Source: Methanocaldococcus lauensis (lineage in GTDB: Archaea > AGJL01 > Methanococci > Methanococcales > Methanocaldococcaceae). Taken from it: a stretch of DNA of 64,000 nt. Below, piece by piece: positions 40,689 to 49,529 of the stretch. Each line of letters begins with the position of its first letter. Within the stretch, counting starts at the first letter, position 1. Where the stretch lies: positions 496,001 to 560,000 of the forward strand of contig LR792634.1 in NCBI GenBank assembly GCA_902827205.1, written 5' to 3'. The position numbers were made by a program, and so were the translations under genes. The notes under the pieces are model-generated. The model did not search any database. It was not told the DNA's origin and saw nothing but the letters and a program-made list of their open reading frames with translations.

Positions 40689-43100
40689 GTGGGGGAGGGA
40701 AAAATAGAAAAGAAAAATATTGAAGAGATTTTAAAATCATTTAATACCTCATTAGAGTATGGATTGTCCTCTGAAGAAGCAGAAAAACGACTAAAAATAT
40801 ATGGATACAATGAAATTGAAGAAAAGAAGGTAAATCCAATTATAAAATTTTTATCTTACTTTTGGGGACCTATTCCTTGGATGATTGAAATAGCAGCTAT
40901 TCTATCAGCATTAGTTAAAGATTGGGCTGACTTTTTTATAATTTTATCCTTACTTATAGTTAATGGCGTTGTTGGATTTTGGGAAGAGCATAAGGCAGAA
41001 AATGTTGTTGAAACATTAAAGCAGAAAATGGCTTTAAAGGCAAAGGTTTTAAGAGATGGAGTTTGGAAAACGATACTTGCAAAATTCCTTGTTCCAGGAG
41101 ACATAGTTAGAGTGAAAATTGGAGATATTGTTCCTGCTGATATGATTATAGTTAAAGGAGATTATGTTACAGTAGATGAGTCAGCATTAACTGGAGAATC
41201 TCTACCAGTTACTAAGTATGTTGGAGATGAGTTATATTCTGGCTCTATAGTAAAAAAAGGAGAGGCAATTGGTGTTGTAAAGGCTACTGGAATAAATACA
41301 TACTTTGGAAAAACTGTTAAATTAGTAGAGAGTGCTAAAACTGTAAGTTCTTTCCAAAAAATGATAATCAGTGTAGGAAATTATCTAATTGTAGTGGCAA
41401 TAATTTTAATTGCTATAATTTTTATTGTTTCAGTTTATAGACATGAGAGTTTAATTGAAACCTTAAGATTTGCATTAGTGCTTGCCGTTGCCTCTATCCC
41501 AGCCGCAATGCCTGCAGTTCTCTCTATTACTATGGCAATTGGTGCCTTAAATCTCGCTAAAAAACAGGCTGTTGTTACAAAGTTAGTTTCGATAGAGGAA
41601 CTTGCGAGTGTAGATGTATTATGCTCTGATAAAACAGGGACTTTGACTAAAAATCAATTAGTTTGTGGAGATGTTATTCCATTTAACAATTTCAAAAAAG
41701 AGGATGTAATATTTTACGCCGCATTGGCATCAAACTTTGAAGATGCTGATGCCATAGATAATGCAATACTAAATGAGGCAAAAAAATTAGGATTACTTGA
41801 AAAATTAAAAAAATTCAAATTATTAAAATTTATTCCCTTTGATCCAGTTATAAAAAGAACAGAGGCTACTGTATCAATTGATGGAAAAGAAATAAAAGTT
41901 TCAAAAGGGGCTCCACAGGTTATAGTTGAATTATGTAATCTTGCTGGTAAAATAAAAGAGGAAATATTAAAAATAATTGAAAAATTGGCTGAGCAGGGAT
42001 ATAGATCTTTGGGAGTATCTGTTGATAGAGGTAAAGGTTGGGAATTCGTAGGGATTATTCCACTATACGACCCTCCAAGAGAGGATGCTCCTGAAGCCAT
42101 ATCTCGTATTAAAAAATTGGGAGTAATAGTTAAAATGATTACAGGGGATCATATAGCAATAGCAAGAAATATAGCTAAAATGCTTGGAATTGGAGATAAA
42201 ATAGTTTCAATGACAGAACTTTTGAAAAAGAAAAAAGAATCTGAAATAGAAAAATTAGTTGAAGAGGCAGATGGATTTTCTGAAGTTTATCCAGAGCATA
42301 AATATAAAATAGTAGAAATTTTACAAAAGAAGGGGCATTTTGTTGGGATGACTGGAGACGGAGTTAATGATGCTCCTGCTTTAAAGAAGGCAAATTGCGG
42401 AATTGCAGTAGCAGGAGCAACAGATGCCGCAAGAGCTGCTGCTGATATTGTTTTATTAGCTCCTGGAATTTCAGTAATTGCAGATGCCATAACTGAGGCA
42501 AGAAGAATCTTTCAAAGGATGGAATCTTATGTTATATATAGAATATGTGAAACTATAAGAATTCTGTTCTTTATGACTTTATCTATATTAGTATTTAATT
42601 TCTATCCTATAACTGCATTGATGGTTGTTTTATTAGCATTATTAAATGACATTCCTATATTGGCAATAGCCTACGATAATGTAATTGAGCAAAAAAAACC
42701 TGTTAGATGGGAGATGAAAAAGATACTTCCAATATCAACAATCCTTGGATTAACAGGGCTAGTTAGTTCGTTCTTAATATACTACATTGCAGAAATGTTA
42801 TATCCAGGAGAGTATGGATTCATTCAAACATTTATCTTTTTGAAATTAATAATTGCAGGGCATTCAACAATATTTGTTACAAGAACAAAAGACTGGCTTT
42901 GGAAAAAACCCTATCCAAGTCCATTATTATTCTGGGGAGTTATGATAACAAATATAATTGGAACTTTAATTGCAGTTTATGGTATATTAGTAACACCAAT
43001 AGGATGGAGTTGGGCAATATTTATATGGATATATGCAACAATTTGGATGTTTATAAATGATGTCGTTAAAAAGATACTGGTAAAAAAACTAAATATGTGA
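40689..43100 (+). CDS. P-type cation-transporting ATPase (plasma-membrane H+-ATPase-like, P3A)
   Basis: About 803 residues, resembling plant and fungal proton pumps. The actuator motif TGES is in ESALTGESLPVTK (about residue 165). The phosphorylation site is CSDKTGTLTKNQ (about 315), and the hinge is MTGDGVNDAPALKKAN (about 554). About ten membrane segments flank these, with AVASIPAAMPAVLSI as M4. It is a known peculiarity of Methanocaldococcus (MJ1226, from memory). No ATG/GTG/TTG is well placed: GGTGAT at 40641 precedes an in-frame ACG at 40650, while the GTG at 40689 lacks a site. The gene could start at ACG. Confidence 0.9.
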   Translation: MGEGKIEKKNIEEILKSFNTSLEYGLSSEEAEKRLKIYGYNEIEEKKVNPIIKFLSYFWGPIPWMIEIAAILSALVKDWADFFIILSLLIVNGVVGFWEEHKAENVVETLKQKMALKAKVLRDGVWKTILAKFLVPGDIVRVKIGDIVPADMIIVKGDYVTVDESALTGESLPVTKYVGDELYSGSIVKKGEAIGVVKATGINTYFGKTVKLVESAKTVSSFQKMIISVGNYLIVVAIILIAIIFIVSVYRHESLIETLRFALVLAVASIPAAMPAVLSITMAIGALNLAKKQAVVTKLVSIEELASVDVLCSDKTGTLTKNQLVCGDVIPFNNFKKEDVIFYAALASNFEDADAIDNAILNEAKKLGLLEKLKKFKLLKFIPFDPVIKRTEATVSIDGKEIKVSKGAPQVIVELCNLAGKIKEEILKIIEKLAEQGYRSLGVSVDRGKGWEFVGIIPLYDPPREDAPEAISRIKKLGVIVKMITGDHIAIARNIAKMLGIGDKIVSMTELLKKKKESEIEKLVEEADGFSEVYPEHKYKIVEILQKKGHFVGMTGDGVNDAPALKKANCGIAVAGATDAARAAADIVLLAPGISVIADAITEARRIFQRMESYVIYRICETIRILFFMTLSILVFNFYPITALMVVLLALLNDIPILAIAYDNVIEQKKPVRWEMKKILPISTILGLTGLVSSFLIYYIAEMLYPGEYGFIQTFIFLKLIIAGHSTIFVTRTKDWLWKKPYPSPLLFWGVMITNIIGTLIAVYGILVTPIGWSWAIFIWIYATIWMFINDVVKKILVKKLNM

Positions 43101-43230
43101 GTTTATTGAATATGTAGTTTGATTTTTCATAGATAAACATTAATATCATAATACATTTATAGATTTCATTACTAAAAGATTTATATGTTACCTATACATA
43201 AATATATAAAATTATGTAGATAAGGAATAG

Positions 43231-43536
43231 AGATTAACAATTGCTCTCATATATGTGGGAGTAAAATGGAGTCCTAAGAGGGCAGGTTGTTATCTGCTCT
43301 AATTGTAAAAACTCTTTTAATCAACAGTTAGTTGGTTGCTTTAATATCTTTAAAAGAGGTTTAGGTAAAGTTAAAGATATTATGGGTGGCTTGAGGGTTA
43401 TCTCGGAGTGAAGCGACGAGAACTTAAAAACCATAAGGGTTTTATGTCCATGACAGGGGCAGAGGTTTCTCTTCAGAAACTGATGATGCCCAATCCCGAT
43501 GTGGAAGCGAAGCTTCCAGTAAGGGAATCGAACTGA
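43231..43536 (+). pseudogene. TnpB remnant D: zinc ribbon and C-terminal tail
   Basis: Pieces of a TnpB-type protein, frameshifted. Near 43242 the frame reads CSHICGSKME; a one-base shift later it reads VLRGQVVICSNCKNSFNQ and then LVGCFNIFKRGLGKV. Together these make a four-cysteine zinc ribbon. Further down, 43444-43536 reads MSMTGAEVSLQKLMMPNP, a TnpB-style C-terminus. The N-terminal two thirds are gone. It fills the 600-base gap between the P-type ATPase and truA and differs in sequence from remnants A-C, so it is a second transposon family. Confidence 0.7.
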
Positions 43537-43590
43537 AGGTTCGAGATACAAAATCCGAAGGATTTTGTTCAAATCGCAGATTTCCCTCTG
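43401..43590 (+). other. Cluster of six short hairpins, possible omega-RNA or other structured RNA
   Basis: Consecutive stems occur at 43401-43421 (TCTCG/CGAGA), 43427-43443 (AAAACC/GGTTTT), 43465-43480 (GTTTCT/AGAAAC), 43502-43518 (TGGAAGC/GCTTCCA, GAA loop), 43528-43544 (TCGAAC/GTTCGA) and 43548-43568 (ACAAAATCC/GGATTTTGT, GAA loop). An outer stem AGGGAA/TTCCCT (43522-43527 with 43582-43587) encloses the last two. This overlaps the 3' end of tnpB remnant D, where omega-RNAs are encoded. Read by eye, not folded by software. Confidence 0.5.
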
Positions 43591-43701
43591 ATGGTCTATA
43601 AAGTCGATCATAACGGAAAATATCTAACTAAAATTTCCTAATTGTCTATACTCGTCTATGAATGACTACATTGGGAGAACCCTCTTAGATAGGTGGAAAT
43701 A

Positions 43702-44475
43702 ATGTATATTCTAAAAACTGCCTATGATGGAAGATATAGTTTTCAGCAACAACCTCATAAAGAAACGGTTTGTGATATTTTATTAGATACTTTAGAAGAA
43801 ACTGGCTTTTTATATAAAAGGAAGATAATTTATAGCGGAGGTAGGACTGATAAGGGAGTTTCTGCCCTAGGGAATTTTGTTGTTGTAGAATTAAAAAAAG
43901 AGCCAATACTCTCATATATAAATGCAAAGTTGAAAAATAGGGGGATTTGGGTTTTAGGTTATAGAGAAATTAATGAAATTCCAAAAGTGAAGTATAGACA
44001 TTACCGATACATTCTACCAAATATTGATTATGATGTTGATTTAATTATAGAAGGAGCTAAAAAATTAATTGGAACTCATAGCTTTCACAATCTGTCAAAA
44101 AGAGATAGAACAAAAGAAAAAAGTCCTATAAGAACAATCTATGATATAAAAATCTCTGAAAATGACTTTTATTTAACAATAGATATTATTGGAGAAAGTT
44201 TTTTGTGGAATATGGTTAGAAAGATCATTGGAGCATTAGATTTAATAGGAAGAGGAAAAAAACCAGTTGAATGGATTGATAAATTGTTAGATGAAAATTA
44301 TAGAGAAGGAGTTCCAACATTTCCACCGGATGGGTTGATATTGGTTGAGGCAAAGGTTGATATTGACTATATTTATGACAATTATTCAATAAAAAAGTTT
44401 AAAGAGTATTGGGAAGAATTCTTTAAATTGTATGTTATGAAAATGGGTATAGCTAAAACAATATTAGATTTTTAA
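43702..44475 (+). CDS. truA: tRNA pseudouridine synthase A
   Basis: About 257 residues. It makes pseudouridine at positions 38-40 of the anticodon arm. The catalytic Asp is in YSGGRTDKGVSALG (about residues 50-63), and SFHNLSKRD plus FLWNMVRKIIGAL are further family motifs. It starts MYILKTAYDG. ATG 43702 follows TAGGTGG; a GTG at 43693 lies inside that site. A GC-rich H/ACA-like RNA begins on the opposite strand only a few bases after its stop. Confidence 0.92.
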   Translation: MYILKTAYDGRYSFQQQPHKETVCDILLDTLEETGFLYKRKIIYSGGRTDKGVSALGNFVVVELKKEPILSYINAKLKNRGIWVLGYREINEIPKVKYRHYRYILPNIDYDVDLIIEGAKKLIGTHSFHNLSKRDRTKEKSPIRTIYDIKISENDFYLTIDIIGESFLWNMVRKIIGALDLIGRGKKPVEWIDKLLDENYREGVPTFPPDGLILVEAKVDIDYIYDNYSIKKFKEYWEEFFKLYVMKMGIAKTILDF

Positions 44476-44480
44476 ATTAA

Positions 44481-44555
44481 GTGTCCCCCGGGGGAGCAAA
44501 GGAGAATCATCGCTTGCCGGGCTGTTGCTCATCTCCCGCGGTTTCCCGGGGCATA
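44481..44555 (-). ncRNA. H/ACA-like guide RNA candidate with kink-turn
   Basis: A 75-base GC island in AT-rich DNA. On the minus strand it shows a lower stem (CCCCGGG near the 5' end with CCCGGGG near the 3' end, one bulge), a two-sided internal loop (left AAACCGC, right UUUGCUCC) able to act as a pseudouridylation pocket, and an upper stem GGAGA/UCUCC. Above this is a kink-turn: bulge GAU, tandem GA pairs, U-U, then GC/GC. The 3' end is ACA, 16 bases after the upper stem, matching the 14-16 rule for H/ACA RNAs. Target not identified. It could alternatively be a plus-strand terminator, but the kink-turn argues against this. Confidence 0.68.
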
Positions 44556-44642
44556 AATAATATAGATAGCATCCACTTTATATAATTTAACTAACCAAAA
44601 TCATCATATATGCTTTATAATTTTATCCTAAAAGGTGAAATT

Positions 44643-45767
44643 GTGAAATTCTTCAACAGAGAAAAAGAAATTAATGAAATTCTATTAATCTTAGAGGGAG
44701 AGCCAAATTTTATTTACTTTGTATATGGTCCTATAAATAGTGGGAAATCAACTCTAATAAGGGAGATTATAGCCAATAAATTAGACAAATCCAAATACAT
44801 TCCATTTTTTATTGATTTTAGGACAAGGAATATAGTAAATGTAGATAACTTTATTGAATGCCTATTTGAAGTGGATGAAAAATCTAAAGTAGATGATTTT
44901 AGAGAGTATGCTAAATCGTTGGCTGATTTATTAATTAAAGGTTCTGAAGAGATTAGCAATTATTACTTAGGTATGCCAATAAAAATCCCTAAATCATTTT
45001 TCGATAAAATTTTTAATAAAAAGGATAAGTCAGGAGATGTTTATCAGTATATCGAATATTTATTCGCTAAATTAAATGAGAAAGGTAAAAAACCAATACT
45101 AATATTTGACGAACTGCAGATGATTAAAGAAATAACATTAAATGGGAATAGATTGTTATTGTGGAGTTTATTCCAATTCTTAGTTACCTTAACTAAAGTC
45201 CAACATCTATGCCATGTCTTCTGTATCTCTTCCGATAGTTTGTTTATCGAGTATGTATATAATGCTGGTGAGTTGGAAGATAGAGCAGATTATATATTAG
45301 TAGATGATTTTGATAAAGAAACTGCTTTAAAGTTTATGGACTTCTTAGCTAAAGAAATATTAAATAAAAATCTCTCTGATGATGAGAAAGAAAAGATATA
45401 TTCTTATGTCGGTGGAAAGCCAGTTTTAATCTATAAAGTTATCGATAAAATGAGATACAAAGATTTAGAAGATATATTAAACACAATGATTAAGGATGAA
45501 ATTTCAAAATTAGAAATGTTTTTAGAAAAATTAGATTATATAACTCCAAAAGTAGAAATTGAAAATGAAATTATAGAACTAAAAAAGGAAGATATTGTTG
45601 AAGCACTAAAAATCTTTAAAGATAAATACATAATCCATAAAAGAGAAATTTCTACACCTGTCTATATATATTTAGTAAAGAAAAACATCCTTTTCTTAAA
45701 TCCAATTGAAGGAACCTTAAAACCTCAAAGTTATTTAGTCTGGAACGCTATAAAGAGAGTTTTATAA
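44643..45767 (+). CDS. Archaeal ATPase-family protein (Pfam Arch_ATPase type)
   Basis: About 374 residues. The P-loop is [15 protein letters not shown] (about residues 27-41) and Walker B is [13 protein letters not shown] (about 153). A C-terminal winged-helix-like region follows. The characteristic N-terminus [12 protein letters not shown] identifies this multi-copy family of Methanocaldococcus, STAND-like ATPases of unknown function, sometimes considered mobile. GTG 44643 is chosen behind AAGGTGA; an ATG at 44610 lacks a site. Monocistronic. Confidence 0.8.
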   Translation: MKFFNREKEINEILLILEGEPNFIYFVYGPINSGKSTLIREIIANKLDKSKYIPFFIDFRTRNIVNVDNFIECLFEVDEKSKVDDFREYAKSLADLLIKGSEEISNYYLGMPIKIPKSFFDKIFNKKDKSGDVYQYIEYLFAKLNEKGKKPILIFDELQMIKEITLNGNRLLLWSLFQFLVTLTKVQHLCHVFCISSDSLFIEYVYNAGELEDRADYILVDDFDKETALKFMDFLAKEILNKNLSDDEKEKIYSYVGGKPVLIYKVIDKMRYKDLEDILNTMIKDEISKLEMFLEKLDYITPKVEIENEIIELKKEDIVEALKIFKDKYIIHKREISTPVYIYLVKKNILFLNPIEGTLKPQSYLVWNAIKRVL

Positions 45768-45806
45768 ACATGAAAAAGTCATAAATAAAAAAATTAGGAT
45801 GATAAA

Positions 45807-46523
45807 ATGAAAAAATATATTATAAGTATTGGAGTAGATATATCTAACAATGATGTAAGAACAAATCCTAAAGTTAATGAGTTAGTTAATAGAGAGGTTA
45901 AAGAAAGATTGTCTAAATTAGGAATAAAGGCATGTATCTCAAATATAACCGGAGATGATATAGTTATAACATCGTTCGTTCCAGAGGATTTAATTGAGGA
46001 AAATAATAGAATAATCTTTGAAATTTTAAATAAATATGCCGAGGGCTTTAATGATTTAAATGGGATCTCAGAAGATAAAGATAAGGCTGGGGAAGGTTTA
46101 TCTTATGCTGTTGCTGAATCTATATCTGAGTATGGAGATGCTATAATAGTATCTTTTGATACTTATGGAGGAGAGAGTTTTGTAGATGAAATGGCTCTAT
46201 TTGTAAGGGAGATTGGGGAGAAGTTTGGATATGATGTTGGCTGTTCTGTCTCTAATGAGCCAGTTGAAATTCCTGGAATTGGCTATACTGGCTCAGAGAG
46301 TGATGACCCAGTTGTTGTAATAACAGTTAATGAACTTAAAGAGATAAGTAAAATATCTGGATTAATATATGGGGGTTTATTAAGTTTTGATAAATTATAC
46401 TTTGTAAAAAATGGGGAGGGGGTTGATATTCTACCCCCTGGCGTTATCTATACGATGAGTGCATTTTTAAATGGAAATATAATTGACTTATACGAGGGGA
46501 TTAAAAAAAGAATTAAGTTTTGA
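45807..46523 (+). CDS. DUF2121-like methanogen protein
   Basis: 238 residues with no signal or membrane segment. Conserved-looking stretches are IISIGVDISNNDVRTNP at the N-terminus, AEGFNDLNGISEDKDKAGEGLSYAV written here in part (about residues 78-100), NEPVEIPGIGYTGSESDDPV in part, and LPPGVIYTMSAFLNGN. It is methanogen-restricted and, from memory, corresponds to MJ1676. No function is known. It precedes marC by nine bases, so co-transcription is likely. Confidence 0.55.
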   Translation: MKKYIISIGVDISNNDVRTNPKVNELVNREVKERLSKLGIKACISNITGDDIVITSFVPEDLIEENNRIIFEILNKYAEGFNDLNGISEDKDKAGEGLSYAVAESISEYGDAIIVSFDTYGGESFVDEMALFVREIGEKFGYDVGCSVSNEPVEIPGIGYTGSESDDPVVVITVNELKEISKISGLIYGGLLSFDKLYFVKNGEGVDILPPGVIYTMSAFLNGNIIDLYEGIKKRIKF

Positions 46524-46532
46524 TGTGAGAGT

Positions 46533-47150
46533 ATGGATATACAATATTTTATATTAGCATTCACATCAATATTTTCAATTTTAAACCCATTTGGTGCTGT
46601 TCCAGTTTTTATAGCATTGACAGAATCATATCCTAAGAAGGAGAGGAATTTAATAGCAAAAAAAACAGTTATTTACACTTTAATAATATTGTTAATTTTT
46701 ACACTTTTTGGAAATTGGATATTAAAATTTTTTGGCATATCCTTAGATGCCTTTAAAATTGCTGGAGGTTTGTTATTACTTTTAATATCTTTAGACATGG
46801 TTAGAGGTAAGCAGGAGGCAAAATTGCATAAAAAAGAGATTGAAGATGCTTACGAAATTGACGAAATTGCCTTAATGCCATTGGCTACTCCTCTATTAGC
46901 TGGACCAGGATCAATAACTGCCTGTATGGTGGCAATGGCAGAAGCTCCAACTTTTGGGGATAAATTTTTAGTAATATTGGCGATAATTGTATCTATTTTA
47001 ATAACTTATGTAACATTACTCTCATCTGAAAAAATATTAGATAGAATTGGAAAATTAGGGATTAAGATACTAACAAGAATGATGGGTTTCATACTAACGG
47101 CAATAGCCGTTCAAATGGCAGTTAATGGAATTAAAGGGGCTTTATTATAA
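46533..47150 (+). CDS. MarC-family integral membrane protein
   Basis: 205 residues with about six hydrophobic segments. Family motifs are SILNPFGAVPVFIALTE (about residues 16-32), GGLLLLLISLDMV (about 79) and PLATPLLAGPGSITACM (about 114). MarC/UPF0056 proteins were once linked to multidrug resistance but that role was withdrawn; the function is unknown. The ATG follows GATGTGAGAGT, with the start nine bases after the DUF2121-like stop. Confidence 0.85.
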   Translation: MDIQYFILAFTSIFSILNPFGAVPVFIALTESYPKKERNLIAKKTVIYTLIILLIFTLFGNWILKFFGISLDAFKIAGGLLLLLISLDMVRGKQEAKLHKKEIEDAYEIDEIALMPLATPLLAGPGSITACMVAMAEAPTFGDKFLVILAIIVSILITYVTLLSSEKILDRIGKLGIKILTRMMGFILTAIAVQMAVNGIKGALL

Positions 47151-47195
47151 TACTTTAAATAGTAATTTTTAACACTAACTTTTGAGGTGGTTAAT

Positions 47196-48350
47196 TTGAA
47201 CATTGATATTAACTTAGATAAATACAAAAATTTAAGAAGAAATTTAAGTAGAGAGTTAATAAATCTAAATCCTATACAGAGAGGAGGAATATTACCAAAA
47301 GAATCTAAAAAAACAGTTTATGAGTATTGGGATGGATATAGTGTTTGTGACTTTTGCTATGGAAGATTGGATGAGATAACAAACCCTCCAATAAAAGACT
47401 TTTTAGAAGATTTAGCTAAATTTTTAAATATGGATTATACAAGGCCAACACATGGAGCAAGGGAAGGGAAGTTTATAGTTATGCACGCAATATGTAAGGA
47501 AGGGGACTATGTAGTTTTAGATAAAAATGCTCACTATACAAGTTATGTCTCTGCTGAAAGAGCAAGGTTGAATGTTGCAGAAGTAGGATATGAAGAGGAG
47601 TATCCTACATATAAGATAAACTTAGAAGGGTATAAAGAGGTTATAGACAACTTAGACGATAAAGGAAAAAATGTTGGATTAATATTATTAACTCATGTTG
47701 ATGGAGAGTATGGAAACCTAAACGATGCTAAAAAAGTTGGTAAAATTGCCAAAGACAAAGGAATACCTTTCTTACTAAATTGTGCATACACAGTAGGAAG
47801 AATGCCAGTTAATGGAAAAGATGTTAAAGCTGACTTTATTGTAGCCTCTGGACATAAGAGTATGGCAGCCTCTGGTCCCTGTGGTATTTTAGCATTTAAT
47901 GAGGAATTTGCAGATAAAATTACTAAAACATCTGAAAGATATCCTCTCAAAGAAATTGAAATGCTCGGATGTACAAGTAGAGGATTGCCAATATTAACTT
48001 TAATGTCAAGTTTTCCTTATGTCGTAGAGAGAGTTAAGAAATGGAATGAAGAGATTAAAAAAACGAGGTATGTTGTAGATGAATTAGAAAAAGTAGGTTT
48101 TAAGCAATTAGGAATAAAACCAAAGGAACACGATTTAATTAAATTTGAGACACCAATATTGGATAAAATTGCAAAAAAAGATAAAAGAAGAGGATTTTTC
48201 TTTTACGATGAATTAAAGAAGAGGGGTATTGGTGGAATAAGGGCTGGAGTTACAAAGGAGATAAAGATGAGTGTCTATGGCTTAGAATGGGAGCAAGTAG
48301 AATATGTGGTAAATTCAATAAAAGAAATTATTGAGAAATATAATAAATAA
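47196..48350 (+). CDS. pscS: Sep-tRNA:Cys-tRNA synthase
   Basis: About 384 residues, a PLP enzyme that converts O-phosphoseryl-tRNA-Cys to Cys-tRNA-Cys, the only cysteine route in M. jannaschii-type methanogens. Seen: NLRRNLSRELINLNPIQRGG (starting about residue 9), DFCYGRLDEITNPP with one conserved Cys, RPTHGAREGKF, and the PLP lysine in VASGHKSMAASGPCG (about residue 230). A TTG at 47196 is chosen as start because GAGGTGG lies five bases upstream; the GTG at 47187 overlaps that site. Confidence 0.93.
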   Translation: MNIDINLDKYKNLRRNLSRELINLNPIQRGGILPKESKKTVYEYWDGYSVCDFCYGRLDEITNPPIKDFLEDLAKFLNMDYTRPTHGAREGKFIVMHAICKEGDYVVLDKNAHYTSYVSAERARLNVAEVGYEEEYPTYKINLEGYKEVIDNLDDKGKNVGLILLTHVDGEYGNLNDAKKVGKIAKDKGIPFLLNCAYTVGRMPVNGKDVKADFIVASGHKSMAASGPCGILAFNEEFADKITKTSERYPLKEIEMLGCTSRGLPILTLMSSFPYVVERVKKWNEEIKKTRYVVDELEKVGFKQLGIKPKEHDLIKFETPILDKIAKKDKRRGFFFYDELKKRGIGGIRAGVTKEIKMSVYGLEWEQVEYVVNSIKEIIEKYNK

Positions 48351-48365
48351 TTTTTAATTTTTAAA

Positions 48366-49508
48366 TTAAATTTTAAATTCTCCATTTTCAATTTTCTTTT
48401 TTAGTTCTTTTGCTAATTTTAAGGCTCTTTTTCTATCTGACTGCCTGCAAGTTATAGGAATTCCGCATATAGAGCCAAGTTTTGTTTTAAATACTCCATA
48501 AGGGCAGATATTACAAATACCACATCCAAAACAGTCTTCACTTATATTTATCTTTCCATTCTCTCTTTTTATTGCAAATGTAGGACAATACTTTTCAGCT
48601 AAACATTCTTTACACTCTTTACATCTATCTGGGTATATTTTTGGTCTTAAATCTACATTTTCCCAAACTTCTGCATAGTTTCCAACATCTATAATTTCTC
48701 TACCAAATATATTAACTAATGGTAAAGCTATATCTTTATCTAACTTTTTTAAACTCTCTTTATGCTCATCAACTTTAACTGGAATGGCTACTGTATTATA
48801 TATTTCAATTCCTGAAGATGTTATGAAACCTCCTAAATAGTATGGATTCATCTCTTTCATATTGGCGGATAACATTAAATTAGGTTTTTTTATTGAACTT
48901 CGAGTTCCAAATCCTAATATAATTGCTTCAGCCCCATTTAATAGTGCCTTTTTTCCAATAATATCTTTTTCGTCTTTAATAATCATATTTTCCAATGGGT
49001 TATACATACCACATCCAGAAAATGAAGATTCTCCTTTTTTTAATGGTAATCTATGAAATATAGTATTAACTTCTTCATCAGACAAATTTGTTATTGCAGT
49101 GTAATTTTTAAATGCCATTCTTGTTCCAATCATTTTTGCAGTTGGTAAATCTTCAATAGTTACCTCATTTCTATAAATTTTATTACCACATACTGCCTTT
49201 GCCTCTACAACTTTACCCTTAACCAAATCTTTAAATAAAAATCCAACTTCTCCATAAAATATTGCATCAACTTTTCCTAAGTATTCGTTAGGGCAAACTC
49301 CTACAACGCCTTTAATATCATTTAAATATATTTCATCTGCTTTTTTAAAAATCTCATTAAAAGGAATGTGAAAAACTCCCATAGTTCCTGACATTATTCC
49401 GCAAGTTGCTGTAGTAACTATATCAACCTCATCTATTTTATCTTCCTCATTATTTCTAATGTATTTTTTTAATTCATCTACAGTTATAACCCTTAAATCA
49501 TTACTCAA
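48366..49508 (-). CDS. DUF39 sulfur-insertion protein with two [4Fe-4S] clusters (methanogenesis marker 16-like)
   Basis: 380 residues. The DUF39 domain (about 1-300) has the TATCGIMSGTMGVF motif with its conserved Cys, VCPNEYLGK, FSGCGMYNPLEN and ILGFGTRSS. The C-terminus adds two ferredoxin motifs, CKECKECLAEKYCP (about 294) and CFGCGICNICPYGV (about 325). DUF39 proteins have been implicated in sulfide incorporation into homocysteine from aspartate semialdehyde; this paralogue carries its own clusters. The start is TTG behind AGGTGGCAG. It faces SepCysS tail to tail. Confidence 0.78.
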   Translation of the reverse strand: MSNDLRVITVDELKKYIRNNEEDKIDEVDIVTTATCGIMSGTMGVFHIPFNEIFKKADEIYLNDIKGVVGVCPNEYLGKVDAIFYGEVGFLFKDLVKGKVVEAKAVCGNKIYRNEVTIEDLPTAKMIGTRMAFKNYTAITNLSDEEVNTIFHRLPLKKGESSFSGCGMYNPLENMIIKDEKDIIGKKALLNGAEAIILGFGTRSSIKKPNLMLSANMKEMNPYYLGGFITSSGIEIYNTVAIPVKVDEHKESLKKLDKDIALPLVNIFGREIIDVGNYAEVWENVDLRPKIYPDRCKECKECLAEKYCPTFAIKRENGKINISEDCFGCGICNICPYGVFKTKLGSICGIPITCRQSDRKRALKLAKELKKKIENGEFKI

Positions 49509-49529
49509 ACTGCCACCTTTTTTTATTTC

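Noticed and set aside
43321-43611. A 96-codon minus-strand frame in the gap before truA
   Set aside because: It is antisense to the TnpB zinc-ribbon remnant, which explains the sequence better, and it has no ribosome-binding site.
44481-44555. The GC-rich island after truA as a simple transcription terminator
   Set aside because: Archaeal termination here relies on T-runs. The island has internal loops, a kink-turn and ACA on the minus strand instead of a single uninterrupted stem followed by T's.
44643-45767. The archaeal ATPase as part of a defence system
   Set aside because: There is no toxin, nuclease or membrane effector next to it, and this multi-copy family occurs singly throughout Methanocaldococcus genomes.
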